A DNA stretch of 64,000 nucleotides from JADZAI01 sp046348585 (lineage in GTDB: Bacteria; Pseudomonadota; Alphaproteobacteria; Micropepsales; Micropepsaceae): positions 196,810-260,809 of the forward strand of contig JAXMDZ010000003.1 in NCBI GenBank assembly GCA_046348585.1, in the 5' to 3' direction. The number at the start of each line of letters is the position of its first letter. Positions within the stretch are counted from its first letter, which is position 1. A model generated the notes under the pieces. The model was not told the DNA's origin, did not search any database, and worked only from the letters and a program-made list of their open reading frames with translations. The position numbers were made by a program, and so were the translations under genes. This document shows positions 1 through 8,019 of this stretch, one piece after another.

Positions 1-711
1 ACCGAGGCCGCCCTGCCCGCGCCGTTGCTGGCCGCGCTGCGCAAGGTCCATGCGCGCGGCGCCGAGATCGCCTCGATCTGCACCGGCGCATTCGTGCTGG
101 GGGCCGCCGGGCTGCTGGACGGGCGGCGCTGCACGACCCACTGGGCGCGGGCGGACGAGCTTCAACGCCGCTATCCCGAGGCTGCCGTCGATGCCCGCGC
201 GCTTTATGTCGAGGACGGGCGCGTCGCCACCTCGGCGGGGATCACGGCGGGAATCGATCTCTGCCTCGATCTGCTGCGCCGTCATCACGGCGAGCGCATC
301 GCCAATCAGGTGGCGCGCGTCATGGTGTTCAGCGCGCACCGCGAAGGCGGACAGGCGCAGTTCGTGGAGCGGCCCGTGCCAAAGCTGCGCGGCAAGGGGC
401 TGGCGGGGGTGCTGGAGGCGGCGCTCGCCAAGGCCGGGGGAGCGGCGAGCGTGAGCGATCTCGCGCGGCGGGCGAACATGCCGGTGCGCACCCTCACCCG
501 GCGGTTTCACGCCGAGATGGGGATGCCGCCGCTGCAATGGCTGATCGCGCAGCGCGTGCGCCGGGCGCAGACCCTGCTGGAGGCGAAGGGCGGCGAGGTG
601 AAGGAAATCGCGCACGCGACGGGCTTCGGCTCGGCGCTCGCCTTCCGCCGCCATTTCAAGCGGCTGGTCGGCGTGACGCCCGCCGCCTATCGCGCCGCCT
701 TCCGGGGGTGA
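1..711 (+). CDS. GlxA-type AraC-family transcriptional regulator, 3' part (start outside window)
   Basis: Open from the first base, so the N-terminus lies upstream of the window. The visible part has the end of a DJ-1/PfpI (glutamine-amidotransferase-like) domain, with the nucleophile-elbow-like ICTGAF and the following LLDGRRCTTHW, then an AraC/XylS DNA-binding domain with two helix-turn-helices (RRANMPVRTLTRRF and EIAHATGFGSALAFRRHFKR) and the usual GVTPAAYR end. Such proteins are cytoplasmic regulators whose ligand usually cannot be deduced from sequence. Convergent with valS. The family is clear; the regulated target is not. Confidence 0.9.
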   Translation, partial: TEAALPAPLLAALRKVHARGAEIASICTGAFVLGAAGLLDGRRCTTHWARADELQRRYPEAAVDARALYVEDGRVATSAGITAGIDLCLDLLRRHHGERIANQVARVMVFSAHREGGQAQFVERPVPKLRGKGLAGVLEAALAKAGGAASVSDLARRANMPVRTLTRRFHAEMGMPPLQWLIAQRVRRAQTLLEAKGGEVKEIAHATGFGSALAFRRHFKRLVGVTPAAYRAAFRG

Positions 712-814
712 GCGGCGCGCGACGTGGGCAGGCCGCGAAGCCGTGGGGTCTGCCTTCGCGGACCATGACATGGGGGGCGAATGGCGCACGCTGCCGTGCT
801 TTGCCGCTGCGCGG

Positions 815-884
815 GCTTTCGCCATTGGCGAAAGCGCCCCCTTCCCCGGCTTCGCCGGTACTTCCCCCGCGAAGGCGGGGGAAG
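815..884. repeat. Three tandem palindromes between convergent genes
   Basis: Three perfect inverted repeats lie end to end: 815-835 (GCTTTCGCC, loop ATT, GGCGAAAGC), 846-858 (CCGGC, loop TTC, GCCGG) and 861-884 (CTTCCCCCGC, loop GAAG, GCGGGGGAAG). They sit between the stop codons of the GlxA regulator (+) and valS (-). The last could act as a bidirectional transcription stop, but no U-tract follows. The cluster resembles the short palindromic repeats scattered through alphaproteobacterial genomes. The rest of 712-917 shows no gene. Confidence 0.6.
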
Positions 885-917
885 AAAGGCGTGGGCGCGG
901 TGGCGGCCCGTTCCGCG

Positions 918-3569
918 CTAGCCGAGGCGGGCGATGGCTTCGTTGAGGCGGTCGCGGATGGCGGCGGCGGCTTCGCGGCGTTCCTTCTGCTCGTCGATCA
1001 CCTCTTCGGGTGCGCGGGCGACGAAATCGGCGTTGGCGAGCTTGGCGTCGATCTTGGCGATCTCGCCGTCCTGCTTGGCCGCGTCCTTCTTCAGCCGCGC
1101 CAGCTCCTTCGCCTTGTCGATATGGCCGGTGAGGTCGAGCACGAAGGCGCCGAAGCTGACGACCGCGCTGGCGGTCGCCTCGCCCGAGACCGGCTCGAAC
1201 GCGACGGCCGTCTTTGCGAGTCGGGCGAAGAGCGGCGCGAACTGCTGGATGACGGCGCGCTCCACCTTGCCGTTCAGCTCGATGGAGGCGTTCACCTGCG
1301 CGCCGGGCGGCACGTTGAGCAGCGAGCGCACCGACCGGATCGCCGTGCAGCCTTCGATGATCGCGTTCATGTCGCGGTCCGCCGCTTCATCGACGAGGCC
1401 GGCGTCGTAGGACGGCCAGGCGGAGAGCATCAGGAAGCCGTCGCGGCCCCCTGCCCGTTCGCCGATCTTCGCCCAGAGTTCCTCGGTGATGTAGGGCGTG
1501 AACGGGTGCATCAGCCGCAGAATCTGGTCGAGCGCCCAGGCGGCGGTGGCGCGCGTTTCGTCCTTCAGCGCGCCGTCCGCGCCCATCAGCGCCGGCTTGA
1601 TCAGCTCGACATACCAGTCGCAATAGGTGTTCCAGACGAACTGATAGAGCGCGGTCGCGGCGTCGTTGAAGCGGAAGGCTTCCAGCGCCTCGCGCACCAG
1701 ACGCTCGGTCTTGACCGTCTCGCCGACGATCCAGCGGTTGATCGTGTCGGCGGGCGAGGCCGGGTCGAAGCCGGCCACTGGATCGCAGGCGTTCATCTCG
1801 CAGAAGCGCGCGGCGTTCCAGAGCTTGGTGCAGAAGTTGCGGTAGCCCTCGACGCGGGCCGGACCCATGCGCACGTCCTTGCCCTGCGCGGCGGCGATGG
1901 CGAGGCCGAAGCGCAGCGCGTCGGCCCCGTACTGGTCGATGAGGGTCAGCGGGTCGATGACGTTGCCCTTCGTCTTCGACATCTTCTGGCCCTTCTCGTC
2001 CACGACGCGGGCGTGGATGAGCACCTTGGCGAAGGGGGCCTTTTCCATGAAGCGCGTGCCGAACATCATCATCCGGGCGACCCAGAAGAAGATGATGTCG
2101 AACATCGTGACGAGCACGCTGGTCGGATAGAAGCGGCGGAGGTCTTCGGTCCGTTCGGGCCAGCCGAGCGTCGAGAACGGCCAGAGGCCCGACGAGAACC
2201 AGGTGTCGAGCACGTCGGTGTCGCGCACCAGCGGACGGTCGTCGCCGTAATGGGCGCGGGCCGCCGCGAGCGCCGCGGCTTCGGTTTCCTCGACGAACAC
2301 ATGGCCGTCCGGCCCGTACCAGGCCGGTATCTGGTGGCCCCACCAGAGCTGGCGCGAGATGCACCAGGGCTGGATGTTCTCCAGCCACTGGAAATAGGTC
2401 TTCTGCCAGTGCTCGGGCACGAACTGCGTTTCGCCGCTGCGCACCGCCGCCATCGCCGTCTCGGCGAGCGGCTGGACGTTCAGATACCATTGCTCGGTGA
2501 GGAACGGCTCGATGACGACGGTCTTGGTCTTCTCGTCGTGCGGGACGGCGTGGACGATGTCCTCGATCCGCTCCAGCAGGCCCTGTTCCTCAAGGTCGGC
2601 GACGACGCGCTTGCGGGCGGCGGCGGCGGCGAGGCCGCGATAGGCCTCCGGCACCGCATCGTTCAGCGTGCCGTCGCGGTTGAGGATGTTGATCGCCGGA
2701 AGCTTCGTGCGCTTCGCCACCTCGAAATCGTTGAAGTCGTGGGCCGGGGTGATCTTCACCGCGCCCGAGCCCTTTTCGGGGTCGGCATAGGAATCGGCGA
2801 CGATCGGCACGAGGCGGCCGGTGAGCGGCAAGCGGACCAGCTTGCCGACCAGATCCCGGTAACGCTCGTCGTCGGGGTGCACCGCGACGCCGGTGTCGCC
2901 CAGCATCGTTTCGGGCCGCGTGGTGGCGACGACGATGAAACGCTCCGCATCGTCGGCGAGCGGGTATTTCAGGTGCCAGAGATGGCCCTTCACGTCGATG
3001 GATTCGACCTCGAGGTCGGAGACCGCCGTCTGCATCGACGGGTCCCAGTTCACGAGGCGGTTGTCCTTGTAGATGAGGCCGTCCTTGTAGAGCGCGACGA
3101 AGACCTTGAGCACCGCGGCGCTGAGGCCTTCGTCCATCGTGAAGCGCTCGCGGCTCCAGTCGCAGGAGGCGCCGAGGCGGCGGAGCTGGCGGGTGATGGT
3201 GCCGCCCGATTCCGCCTTCCACTCCCAGACCCGCTCCACGAACGCCTCGCGGCCGAGGGCCTGACGGCTGGTCTGCTTCTCGCGGAGCTGGCGCTCGACC
3301 ACGAGCTGCGTCGCGATGCCGGCATGGTCGGTGCCGGGGACCCAGAGCACATCCTTGCCGCGCATCCGCTCGAAGCGGCAGAGGATGTCCTGCAGCGTCG
3401 AGTTCAGCGCATGGCCGATATGGAGCGAGCCGGTGACGTTGGGCGGCGGGATGACGATGGAGAACGTCTCGGCATCCGGGCGCGTGCCGCCGGCGAAGGC
3501 CCCCGAGGCCTCCCAGGCGGCATAGAGCCGCTGTTCGATCGCGGCGGGGTCGAAGGTCTTGTCGAGCAT
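918..3569 (-). CDS. valS: Valyl-tRNA synthetase
   Basis: Class I aminoacyl-tRNA synthetase that charges tRNA-Val and edits misactivated threonine. The 883-residue product has the HIGH signature at residues 50-53 (PPPNVTGSLHIGH), the CP1 editing domain in the middle, KMSKTKGNVIDP as the KMSKS loop at about residue 530, an anticodon-binding domain, and the typical C-terminal coiled coil (KAKELARLKKDAAKQDGEIAK). Length is normal for bacterial ValS. It is the last gene of the minus-strand series pcm-like/tolC/popZ/valS, but a terminator-like hairpin at 3635-3659 separates it from popZ, so it probably also has its own promoter. Confidence 0.98.
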   Translation of the reverse strand: MLDKTFDPAAIEQRLYAAWEASGAFAGGTRPDAETFSIVIPPPNVTGSLHIGHALNSTLQDILCRFERMRGKDVLWVPGTDHAGIATQLVVERQLREKQTSRQALGREAFVERVWEWKAESGGTITRQLRRLGASCDWSRERFTMDEGLSAAVLKVFVALYKDGLIYKDNRLVNWDPSMQTAVSDLEVESIDVKGHLWHLKYPLADDAERFIVVATTRPETMLGDTGVAVHPDDERYRDLVGKLVRLPLTGRLVPIVADSYADPEKGSGAVKITPAHDFNDFEVAKRTKLPAINILNRDGTLNDAVPEAYRGLAAAAARKRVVADLEEQGLLERIEDIVHAVPHDEKTKTVVIEPFLTEQWYLNVQPLAETAMAAVRSGETQFVPEHWQKTYFQWLENIQPWCISRQLWWGHQIPAWYGPDGHVFVEETEAAALAAARAHYGDDRPLVRDTDVLDTWFSSGLWPFSTLGWPERTEDLRRFYPTSVLVTMFDIIFFWVARMMMFGTRFMEKAPFAKVLIHARVVDEKGQKMSKTKGNVIDPLTLIDQYGADALRFGLAIAAAQGKDVRMGPARVEGYRNFCTKLWNAARFCEMNACDPVAGFDPASPADTINRWIVGETVKTERLVREALEAFRFNDAATALYQFVWNTYCDWYVELIKPALMGADGALKDETRATAAWALDQILRLMHPFTPYITEELWAKIGERAGGRDGFLMLSAWPSYDAGLVDEAADRDMNAIIEGCTAIRSVRSLLNVPPGAQVNASIELNGKVERAVIQQFAPLFARLAKTAVAFEPVSGEATASAVVSFGAFVLDLTGHIDKAKELARLKKDAAKQDGEIAKIDAKLANADFVARAPEEVIDEQKERREAAAAIRDRLNEAIARLG

Positions 3570-3625
3570 GGTCTTCGTCGTCTCGGCTGGCGCTTTTCGG
3601 GCGCGGACATGGCATTTCGCAGGGT

Positions 3626-3659
3626 GAAAAGCAAAGCGGCCGGGGCTGGCCCGGCCGCT
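3626..3659 (-). terminator. Rho-independent terminator after popZ
   Basis: On the minus strand a perfect 10-bp stem (AGCGGCCGGG / CCCGGCCGCT, loop of 5) is followed by a T-rich stretch (TTGCTTTTC). It lies 25 bp past the popZ stop codon and 66 bp before valS. Confidence 0.7.
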
Positions 3660-3683
3660 GGAGCATCGGTCCTGGGGGCGAGC

Positions 3684-4238
3684 CTAGCGGCGGCGGCTCG
3701 CGACCCGCGCGACCTCGTCCCGTACGACCCGCTCCACCACGTCGGGCAGATGGGTGTCGAGCCACTGCTTGAGCATCGGGCGGATCATGGCGCGCACCAG
3801 ACCTTCCAGCGACTTGCCGGCTTCCGACTGGGCGATGGCGATGTCGCGTTCGAGCGCGACGAAGGCCGAGGCGGCGCGATCGATGACGGCCGGGGCGATC
3901 AGGCCCTCGGCCTCGTCGTCCGGCATGTCCGGCTCGTCCGGCAGGTCGGCGAGTTCGGGCTCGGGCTGGGGCGCGAAGGCGATGTCGTCGGCCGGCTGGA
4001 CCAGCGAGGGGCGCGGCCGGGGCGCGGGGGCCGGAGCGGGAGCCGGGGGTTCGGGCACCACGTCGGTCAGTTCGAGGATTTCCTCCTCGGGCTCCTCGGC
4101 GGGCGCGGCGGCTTCCGGCTCGGCGGCCGCTTCCGCGGCGGGCGGGGCCTCTACCTCTTCCTCGGAAATGATCCTGCGGATGGAGGCGAGAATCTCCTCC
4201 ATCGTCGGTTCGCCAGCTTGCGGCGCAGCATCGGACAT
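3684..4238 (-). CDS. popZ: PopZ-like polar organising protein (DUF2497)
   Basis: 184 residues with the three-part PopZ design: a conserved N-terminal helix (MEEILASIRRIISEEE, residues 13-28), a Pro/Glu/Ala-rich acidic disordered middle (about 29-115), and a C-terminal helical oligomerisation region (LVRAMIRPMLKQWLDTHLPD followed by basic residues). In Caulobacter PopZ forms the polar matrix that tethers ParB/parS and recruits cell-cycle kinases. Gene position between tolC and valS is the conserved alphaproteobacterial one and supports the call. The N-terminal helix is the partner-binding element in characterised PopZ. Confidence 0.88.
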   Translation of the reverse strand: MSDAAPQAGEPTMEEILASIRRIISEEEVEAPPAAEAAAEPEAAAPAEEPEEEILELTDVVPEPPAPAPAPAPRPRPSLVQPADDIAFAPQPEPELADLPDEPDMPDDEAEGLIAPAVIDRAASAFVALERDIAIAQSEAGKSLEGLVRAMIRPMLKQWLDTHLPDVVERVVRDEVARVASRRR

Positions 4239-4307
4239 CGTCGGCCCCCAGTCGCCGGCGGCGCGACTCTCGCCATCGCCGCCTGATTCCCGATCATGGA
4301 CGCAAGA

Positions 4308-5675
4308 CTAGTCTTCGCCAACCCCGATCAACTGGCCCGCGACGCTGTCGGCGTGCGGCACCGGGTCGTAGAGATCGACCGGCAGGCCGATCTGCGACGC
4401 CGAGAGGTGGCCCATCGCCGCCAGCAGCGAATAGGCGGCGATATAGACGTTGGCCTTGTTGGTCACGAGCGTCGAACGCGCGTCGAGCAGCGCCTGCTCG
4501 GCGTTCAGCACGTCGAGCGTGGTGCGCGCGCCGACTTCGGCTTCCTGGCGGACGCCTTCATAGGCGATCTCGGAGGCGTGGACCTGATCCTCGGCCGCCT
4601 GGATGGACGAGCGCGCCGCCGCGAGGCCTTCCCAGGCGTTGGTCACGGCCTCGACCGTCTGGCGCTCGGCGAGCGTCGCGAGCAGGCGGGTCTGGCTGTT
4701 GGTCTGCTTGGCCTGGCGGATGGACGACCATTCCGCGCCGCCCTGATAGAGCGGCACCGTCGCGCCGAGGCCGATCGAGCCGGCGTCGGTTTCACGGTCC
4801 GGGCTGAGGAGCGAATCGGAATTGACCTCGCCGCGCGAATAGGAGGCGGTCAGGTTGACGCTCGGCAGCAGCGCGCCGATCGCCAGATCGACGCCGGCCT
4901 CGGCGGCGAGCTGCTGCTCGCGCGCGGCGACCAGGCTGGGGTTGAGGCGCAGCGCCGTCTCGATCGCTTCGTCGAGCGTCTTGGGCAGGGCCGGAAGCGC
5001 GGGCGCGGCTTCCAGCTTCTCGGGCGGGTGGCCGACGATGCGCACATAGGCGGCGCGGCTCGCTTCCAGATTCGCCTGGGCGGCGATCAGGCCGGTCTGC
5101 GCGCCCGACAGCGCAGCGTCGGCCTGGGCGACGTCGGTGCGGGTGATTTCGCCCACGTCGAAACGGTCCTGCGCCGCCTGGCGCTGGCGGCTGAGCACGT
5201 CGATCTGGTTGCGCGACAGTTCGACCAGCGAGAGATCGCGCACGACGTTCATGTAGGCCGTCACCGCCGACAGCAGCGTGTTCGACTCGACGCCCGCAAG
5301 GCCCGCGCGGCCGGCGCGGATCGTCGCCTTGGCGATCTCGCGCTGCGCCAGCACCCGGCCGCCGGAGAAGATCGGCTGGGTCGCGGTGATCTCGGCGCTC
5401 CAGCTGTCGGTGTTGATGTCGTTGCCGTAGTCGCGGCCCTTGCCGGCGCTGCCGGTGATCGAGACCTTGGGACGCCAGCCGGCGTTCGCCTGGGCGAGTT
5501 CCTCGTCCGTGGCGCGCAGGCGGGCGCGTTCGGCCAGAAGCTGGGGATTGGAGGTGTAGGCCTCTACCATGGCTTCCTGGAGCGTCTCGGCCAGCGCCGG
5601 GCCGGTCGCCAGCAGGCACATGGCGGACGCCGCCGACAGAAGGACGGGGCGGAGGCGGCGCGGAGAAAGCGTCAT
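4308..5675 (-). CDS. tolC: TolC-family outer-membrane channel protein
   Basis: 455 residues. A cleavable Sec signal is visible (hydrophobic 10-28, ending GPALA before ETLQEA). Two repeated OEP domains of alternating long helices and strands follow, the normal length for TolC. It should form the trimeric outer-membrane exit duct for type I secretion and RND or ABC efflux. It starts 21 bp after the stop of the pcm-like gene and 69 bp before popZ, forming the conserved pcm/tolC/popZ run. No inner-membrane partner is encoded in the window. Confidence 0.93.
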   Translation of the reverse strand: MTLSPRRLRPVLLSAASAMCLLATGPALAETLQEAMVEAYTSNPQLLAERARLRATDEELAQANAGWRPKVSITGSAGKGRDYGNDINTDSWSAEITATQPIFSGGRVLAQREIAKATIRAGRAGLAGVESNTLLSAVTAYMNVVRDLSLVELSRNQIDVLSRQRQAAQDRFDVGEITRTDVAQADAALSGAQTGLIAAQANLEASRAAYVRIVGHPPEKLEAAPALPALPKTLDEAIETALRLNPSLVAAREQQLAAEAGVDLAIGALLPSVNLTASYSRGEVNSDSLLSPDRETDAGSIGLGATVPLYQGGAEWSSIRQAKQTNSQTRLLATLAERQTVEAVTNAWEGLAAARSSIQAAEDQVHASEIAYEGVRQEAEVGARTTLDVLNAEQALLDARSTLVTNKANVYIAAYSLLAAMGHLSASQIGLPVDLYDPVPHADSVAGQLIGVGED

Positions 5676-5696
5676 GGGTCGATCGGTCCGTTCTGA

Positions 5697-6356
5697 CTAG
5701 AACACGAAACTGGGAACTGCCGCGAAGCCGGGCAACGGCGCCGCGGAAGCGTCGAACGCGATCCGGCCGGAGACTCCGGCGGGCGCCTTCTGGAAAATGT
5801 GGGCTTTTCCGATGCCGGAGTCTGTGACGATTCCGACAAGACGGCCACCGGGCTTCAGCTGCGCGAGCAGCCCGTCGGGCCGGGCCGGGACCGCGCCGTC
5901 GAGGAAGATCGCGTCATAGGGCGCGCCGGCGGCATGTCCGGCGGCGAGCGGGCCGGTCGCCACCGTGACGTTGGCGGCCCCGAGGGCTGCCAGCGTCGCG
6001 GCGGCAGAGGCGGAGAGCGCGGCGTCCGATTCGAGCAGGACCACCGAGGCCGCGAGCCGGGCCAGCACGGCGGCCGCATAGCCGGTCGCGCCGCCGACGA
6101 CGAGCACCTTGTCGGACGGCCGGATGGCGGCGAGCTGGGCGAGCTTGGCGAAGACGCGCGGGTCGAGCAGTTCGCGGCCCGGCGCGACCTCGATGGCTTC
6201 GCCCATATAGGCGAGGCTCGCCTTCCCGTCCGGCACGAATCGCTCGCGCGGCACCTCGCGCATCGCGGCGATCAGGGCCGGATCGGTCACATCGGCAATG
6301 CGGACCTGGCCGTCGACCATGTTGGCGCGCGCTGCTTCAAATCCGCTCTGTGTCAT
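5697..6356 (-). CDS. pcm: Divergent protein-L-isoaspartate O-methyltransferase family protein
   Basis: 219 residues from the ATG at 6356 (MTQSGFEAARANMVDGQVR). A longer open frame runs upstream through the tRNA-Cys gene and is rejected as the start. The fold matches the PCMT family: an N-terminal segment with VPRERFVP, then a Rossmann methyltransferase core. Two signatures are altered: the SAM-binding motif reads VVGGATGYAAAVLA rather than the usual GTGSGYQ form, and the segment that normally carries the TISQP catalytic motif reads RELLDPRVFA. The isoaspartyl repair activity is therefore doubtful. It is first in the pcm/tolC/popZ order. Confidence 0.85.
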   Translation of the reverse strand: MTQSGFEAARANMVDGQVRIADVTDPALIAAMREVPRERFVPDGKASLAYMGEAIEVAPGRELLDPRVFAKLAQLAAIRPSDKVLVVGGATGYAAAVLARLAASVVLLESDAALSASAAATLAALGAANVTVATGPLAAGHAAGAPYDAIFLDGAVPARPDGLLAQLKPGGRLVGIVTDSGIGKAHIFQKAPAGVSGRIAFDASAAPLPGFAAVPSFVF

Positions 6357-6444
6357 GGAATCCGGCCCGGCGTTTCGAGTCGGGCGCTTATAGCACTGCG
6401 CTGCGCTGCGGCAATCCAATTGGCGGCCCGCCCCGGATTGCGCG

Positions 6445-6473
6445 TTGTGGGCCGTGAATCGTTCTGGTATGAG
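6445..6473 (+). promoter_or_regulatory. Candidate promoter for tRNA-Cys
   Basis: TTGTGG at 6445-6450 and TATGAG at 6468-6473 are separated by exactly 17 bp. The predicted start (about 6480) lies some 35 bp before the mature tRNA. This is a weak-consensus match only. Confidence 0.35.
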
Positions 6474-6513
6474 CCCCGCTTCATTCCGTCGGACAGACGA
6501 TCCTGCGTTCCGA

Positions 6514-6587
6514 GGCCACGTGGCGGAGTGGTTACGCAGAGGACTGCAAATCCTTCTATCCCGGTTCGATTCCGGGCGTGGCCTCCA
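6514..6587 (+). tRNA. tRNA-Cys (GCA)
   Basis: Full cloverleaf: acceptor GGCCACG pairs with CGTGGCC, anticodon stem-loop GGACTGCAAATCC with anticodon GCA, T-arm CCCGGTTCGATTCCGGG. The discriminator is U, the identity base for tRNA-Cys, and the CCA end is encoded. Confidence 0.97.
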
Positions 6588-6636
6588 CCCCTTTTCTTCA
6601 TGGGTATGAACCAAACGAGTCCGCCGGGCGGCATCG

Positions 6637-6652
6637 TTAACGGCTCTTTAAC
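6637..6652 (+). promoter_or_regulatory. CtrA-type binding box TTAA-N7-TTAAC
   Basis: The sequence reads TTAA, seven bases (cggctct), TTAAC, an exact match to the full CtrA recognition motif of Caulobacter and rhizobia. It lies between tRNA-Cys and tRNA-Asn, 66 bp upstream of an intrinsic terminator (6718-6746), with no convincing gene between. A 28-codon ATG frame at 6600-6686 spans the box and is probably not coding. The match is exact, but one 9-base motif can occur by chance. Confidence 0.5.
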
Positions 6653-6717
6653 CAAGGCGGCGTATCCAGAGATCGTCTTCCCTTGAAGACACCCCACCAT
6701 TCGAGTTTACCTTTCAC

Positions 6718-6746
6718 GGGCCGCGGAAACGCGGCCCGCTCTTTTT
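6718..6746 (+). terminator. Rho-independent terminator of an unidentified short transcript
   Basis: Stem GGGCCGCG / CGCGGCCC with a GAAA tetraloop is followed by GCTCTTTTT, a textbook intrinsic terminator on the plus strand. The only recognised gene upstream on this strand is tRNA-Cys, which ends 130 bp earlier, so it ends either a long tRNA-Cys precursor or a separate short RNA. Confidence 0.8.
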
Positions 6747-6810
6747 GCAGCGACGCCCAATCCGCCATTGACGGGCGGGGCGGCACTAAGATACCCAGCG
6801 CGTCCTACGT

Positions 6811-6885
6811 TCCGCGGTAGCTCAGTGGTAGAGCAGCCGGCTGTTAACCGGCTGGTCGTAGGTTCGAATCCTACCCGCGGAGCCA
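6811..6885 (+). tRNA. tRNA-Asn (GTT)
   Basis: Acceptor TCCGCGG pairs with CCGCGGA. D-arm GCTCAGTGGTAGAGC, anticodon loop with GTT inside CCGGCTGTTAACCGG, T-arm GTAGGTTCGAATCCTAC. Discriminator G and encoded CCA. A possible -35 (TTGACG, 6768-6773) precedes it, with a poor -10 near 6791. Confidence 0.97.
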
Positions 6886-7001
6886 TTTCCCCCGGCCGAA
6901 TGATCGCGCCGGCGGAATGCGCCAGAGGCGCTTCCCCTCCCCCCAGTCGTTGCCGACTCCTCCTTGCCGATTCCGGCGCGCGCCGTAGGCCGCTTCGCCG
7001 A

Positions 7002-7901
7002 TCAGGCGAGCGCCGCCCGCAACCGAGGCGCGGCGAAATCGAGGAAGCTGCGCATCTTGAGCGGCATGAGGCCGCGCCCGGCGTGCACCAGATTGACCGG
7101 CAGCGGCTCGACCTCGAAGTCGGCGAGGACGATCCGCAGGGCGCCGCCGGCGATCGCCTCGGCCGCCTGATAGCGCAGCACGCGCGTCACCCCGACGCCC
7201 GCGACCGCCGCGTCCACTGCCGCCTCTGCCGTCGAGACCGTCAGGCGGGGCCGCACCGGCAGGTCCATCGCCGGTCCGCCGGACGGGTCGCGGAAACGCC
7301 AGGTCTGGGCGGTCGCCATCCGTTCGAAACTCACGCAGGGCATGTCCGACAGGGCGGCCGGAGAAGCCGGTTCGCCGTGCGCCGCCAAAAGGCCGGGGCT
7401 GGCGCAGACGACGGTGCGCATCGAGCCCACCCGCGTCGCCATCATGGCGCTGTCGGCCAGCGCGCCGATCCGCACCGCCATGTCGATGTGGTCGTCGACC
7501 AGACGCGCATTCCGGTCGGACAGATGGAGCTGGACGTCGATCAGAGGATGGGCCCCGAGAAAGGCGATGACCACCGGCAGGACATGAAGGCGGCCGAAAT
7601 GGATCGGGGCGCTGACGACCAGCTCGCCCTTGGGCGTCAGGAACTCGCCGGACGCGGCGCGCTCGGCTTCCTCGACCTGCTCGACGATGCGTCGCGCCGC
7701 CGCGACATAAGCGACGCCGGCGTCGGTGAGGGTCAATCTGCGGGTCGTGCGGATCAGCAGCCGCGCGCCGACCAGGGCCTCCAGATCCGAGAGCTTCCGG
7801 CTGAGGGTCGGCAGCGGAACGCCCAGTTCGCGGCCCGCCGCCGACAGGCTGCCGCGCTCCACCACCCGCAGCAGGAGGGACATCGCCTCGAACCGGTCCA
7901 T
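7002..7901 (-). CDS. LysR-family transcriptional regulator
   Basis: 299 residues from ATG at 7901 (MDRFEAMSLLLRVVERGS). The N-terminal winged helix-turn-helix is plain (SLSAAGRELGVPLPTLSRKL, then RRLTLTDAG). A LysR substrate-binding domain follows from about residue 90. It belongs to the large subgroup that begins MDRFEAM. It is divergent from the AhpD-like gene at 8020 with a 118-bp shared region, the usual layout of a LysR regulator and its target. The candidate operator TCGG-N11-CCGA lies at 7916-7934. The inducer is not predictable. Confidence 0.92.
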   Translation of the reverse strand: MDRFEAMSLLLRVVERGSLSAAGRELGVPLPTLSRKLSDLEALVGARLLIRTTRRLTLTDAGVAYVAAARRIVEQVEEAERAASGEFLTPKGELVVSAPIHFGRLHVLPVVIAFLGAHPLIDVQLHLSDRNARLVDDHIDMAVRIGALADSAMMATRVGSMRTVVCASPGLLAAHGEPASPAALSDMPCVSFERMATAQTWRFRDPSGGPAMDLPVRPRLTVSTAEAAVDAAVAGVGVTRVLRYQAAEAIAGGALRIVLADFEVEPLPVNLVHAGRGLMPLKMRSFLDFAAPRLRAALA

Positions 7902-7915
7902 CGTTATTCCAGTAT

Positions 7916-7934
7916 TCGGTAAGATACTTTCCGA
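7916..7934. promoter_or_regulatory. Candidate LysR operator (dyad TCGG-N11-CCGA)
   Basis: Perfect 4-bp arms separated by 11 bp, fitting the dyad spacing of LysR boxes. It is 15 bp from the regulator start codon and 86 bp from the divergent peroxidase gene, as expected for an autoregulatory site. Short arms make chance occurrence possible. Confidence 0.35.
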
Positions 7935-8019
7935 TCTTAGGCGATTATTCTTCTGTCCGAAATGTCCGATGTCTCTCTCCACCGAGCCGATCAAGGCTCC
8001 CCCCAAGGAGACAGCCGCT

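Noticed and set aside
537..4286. 1249-codon open frame on the plus strand
   Set aside because: Exactly antisense to valS and popZ, with no family similarity; in very GC-rich DNA the antisense frame of a real gene often stays open.
5697..6614. Longer 305-codon version of the pcm-like gene
   Set aside because: The extra N-terminus is the complement of tRNA-Cys and its leader; the ATG at 6356 fits the family.
6600..6686. 28-codon ATG frame after tRNA-Cys
   Set aside because: No clear ribosome-binding site, no recognisable similarity, and it runs through the CtrA-type box; more likely noncoding.
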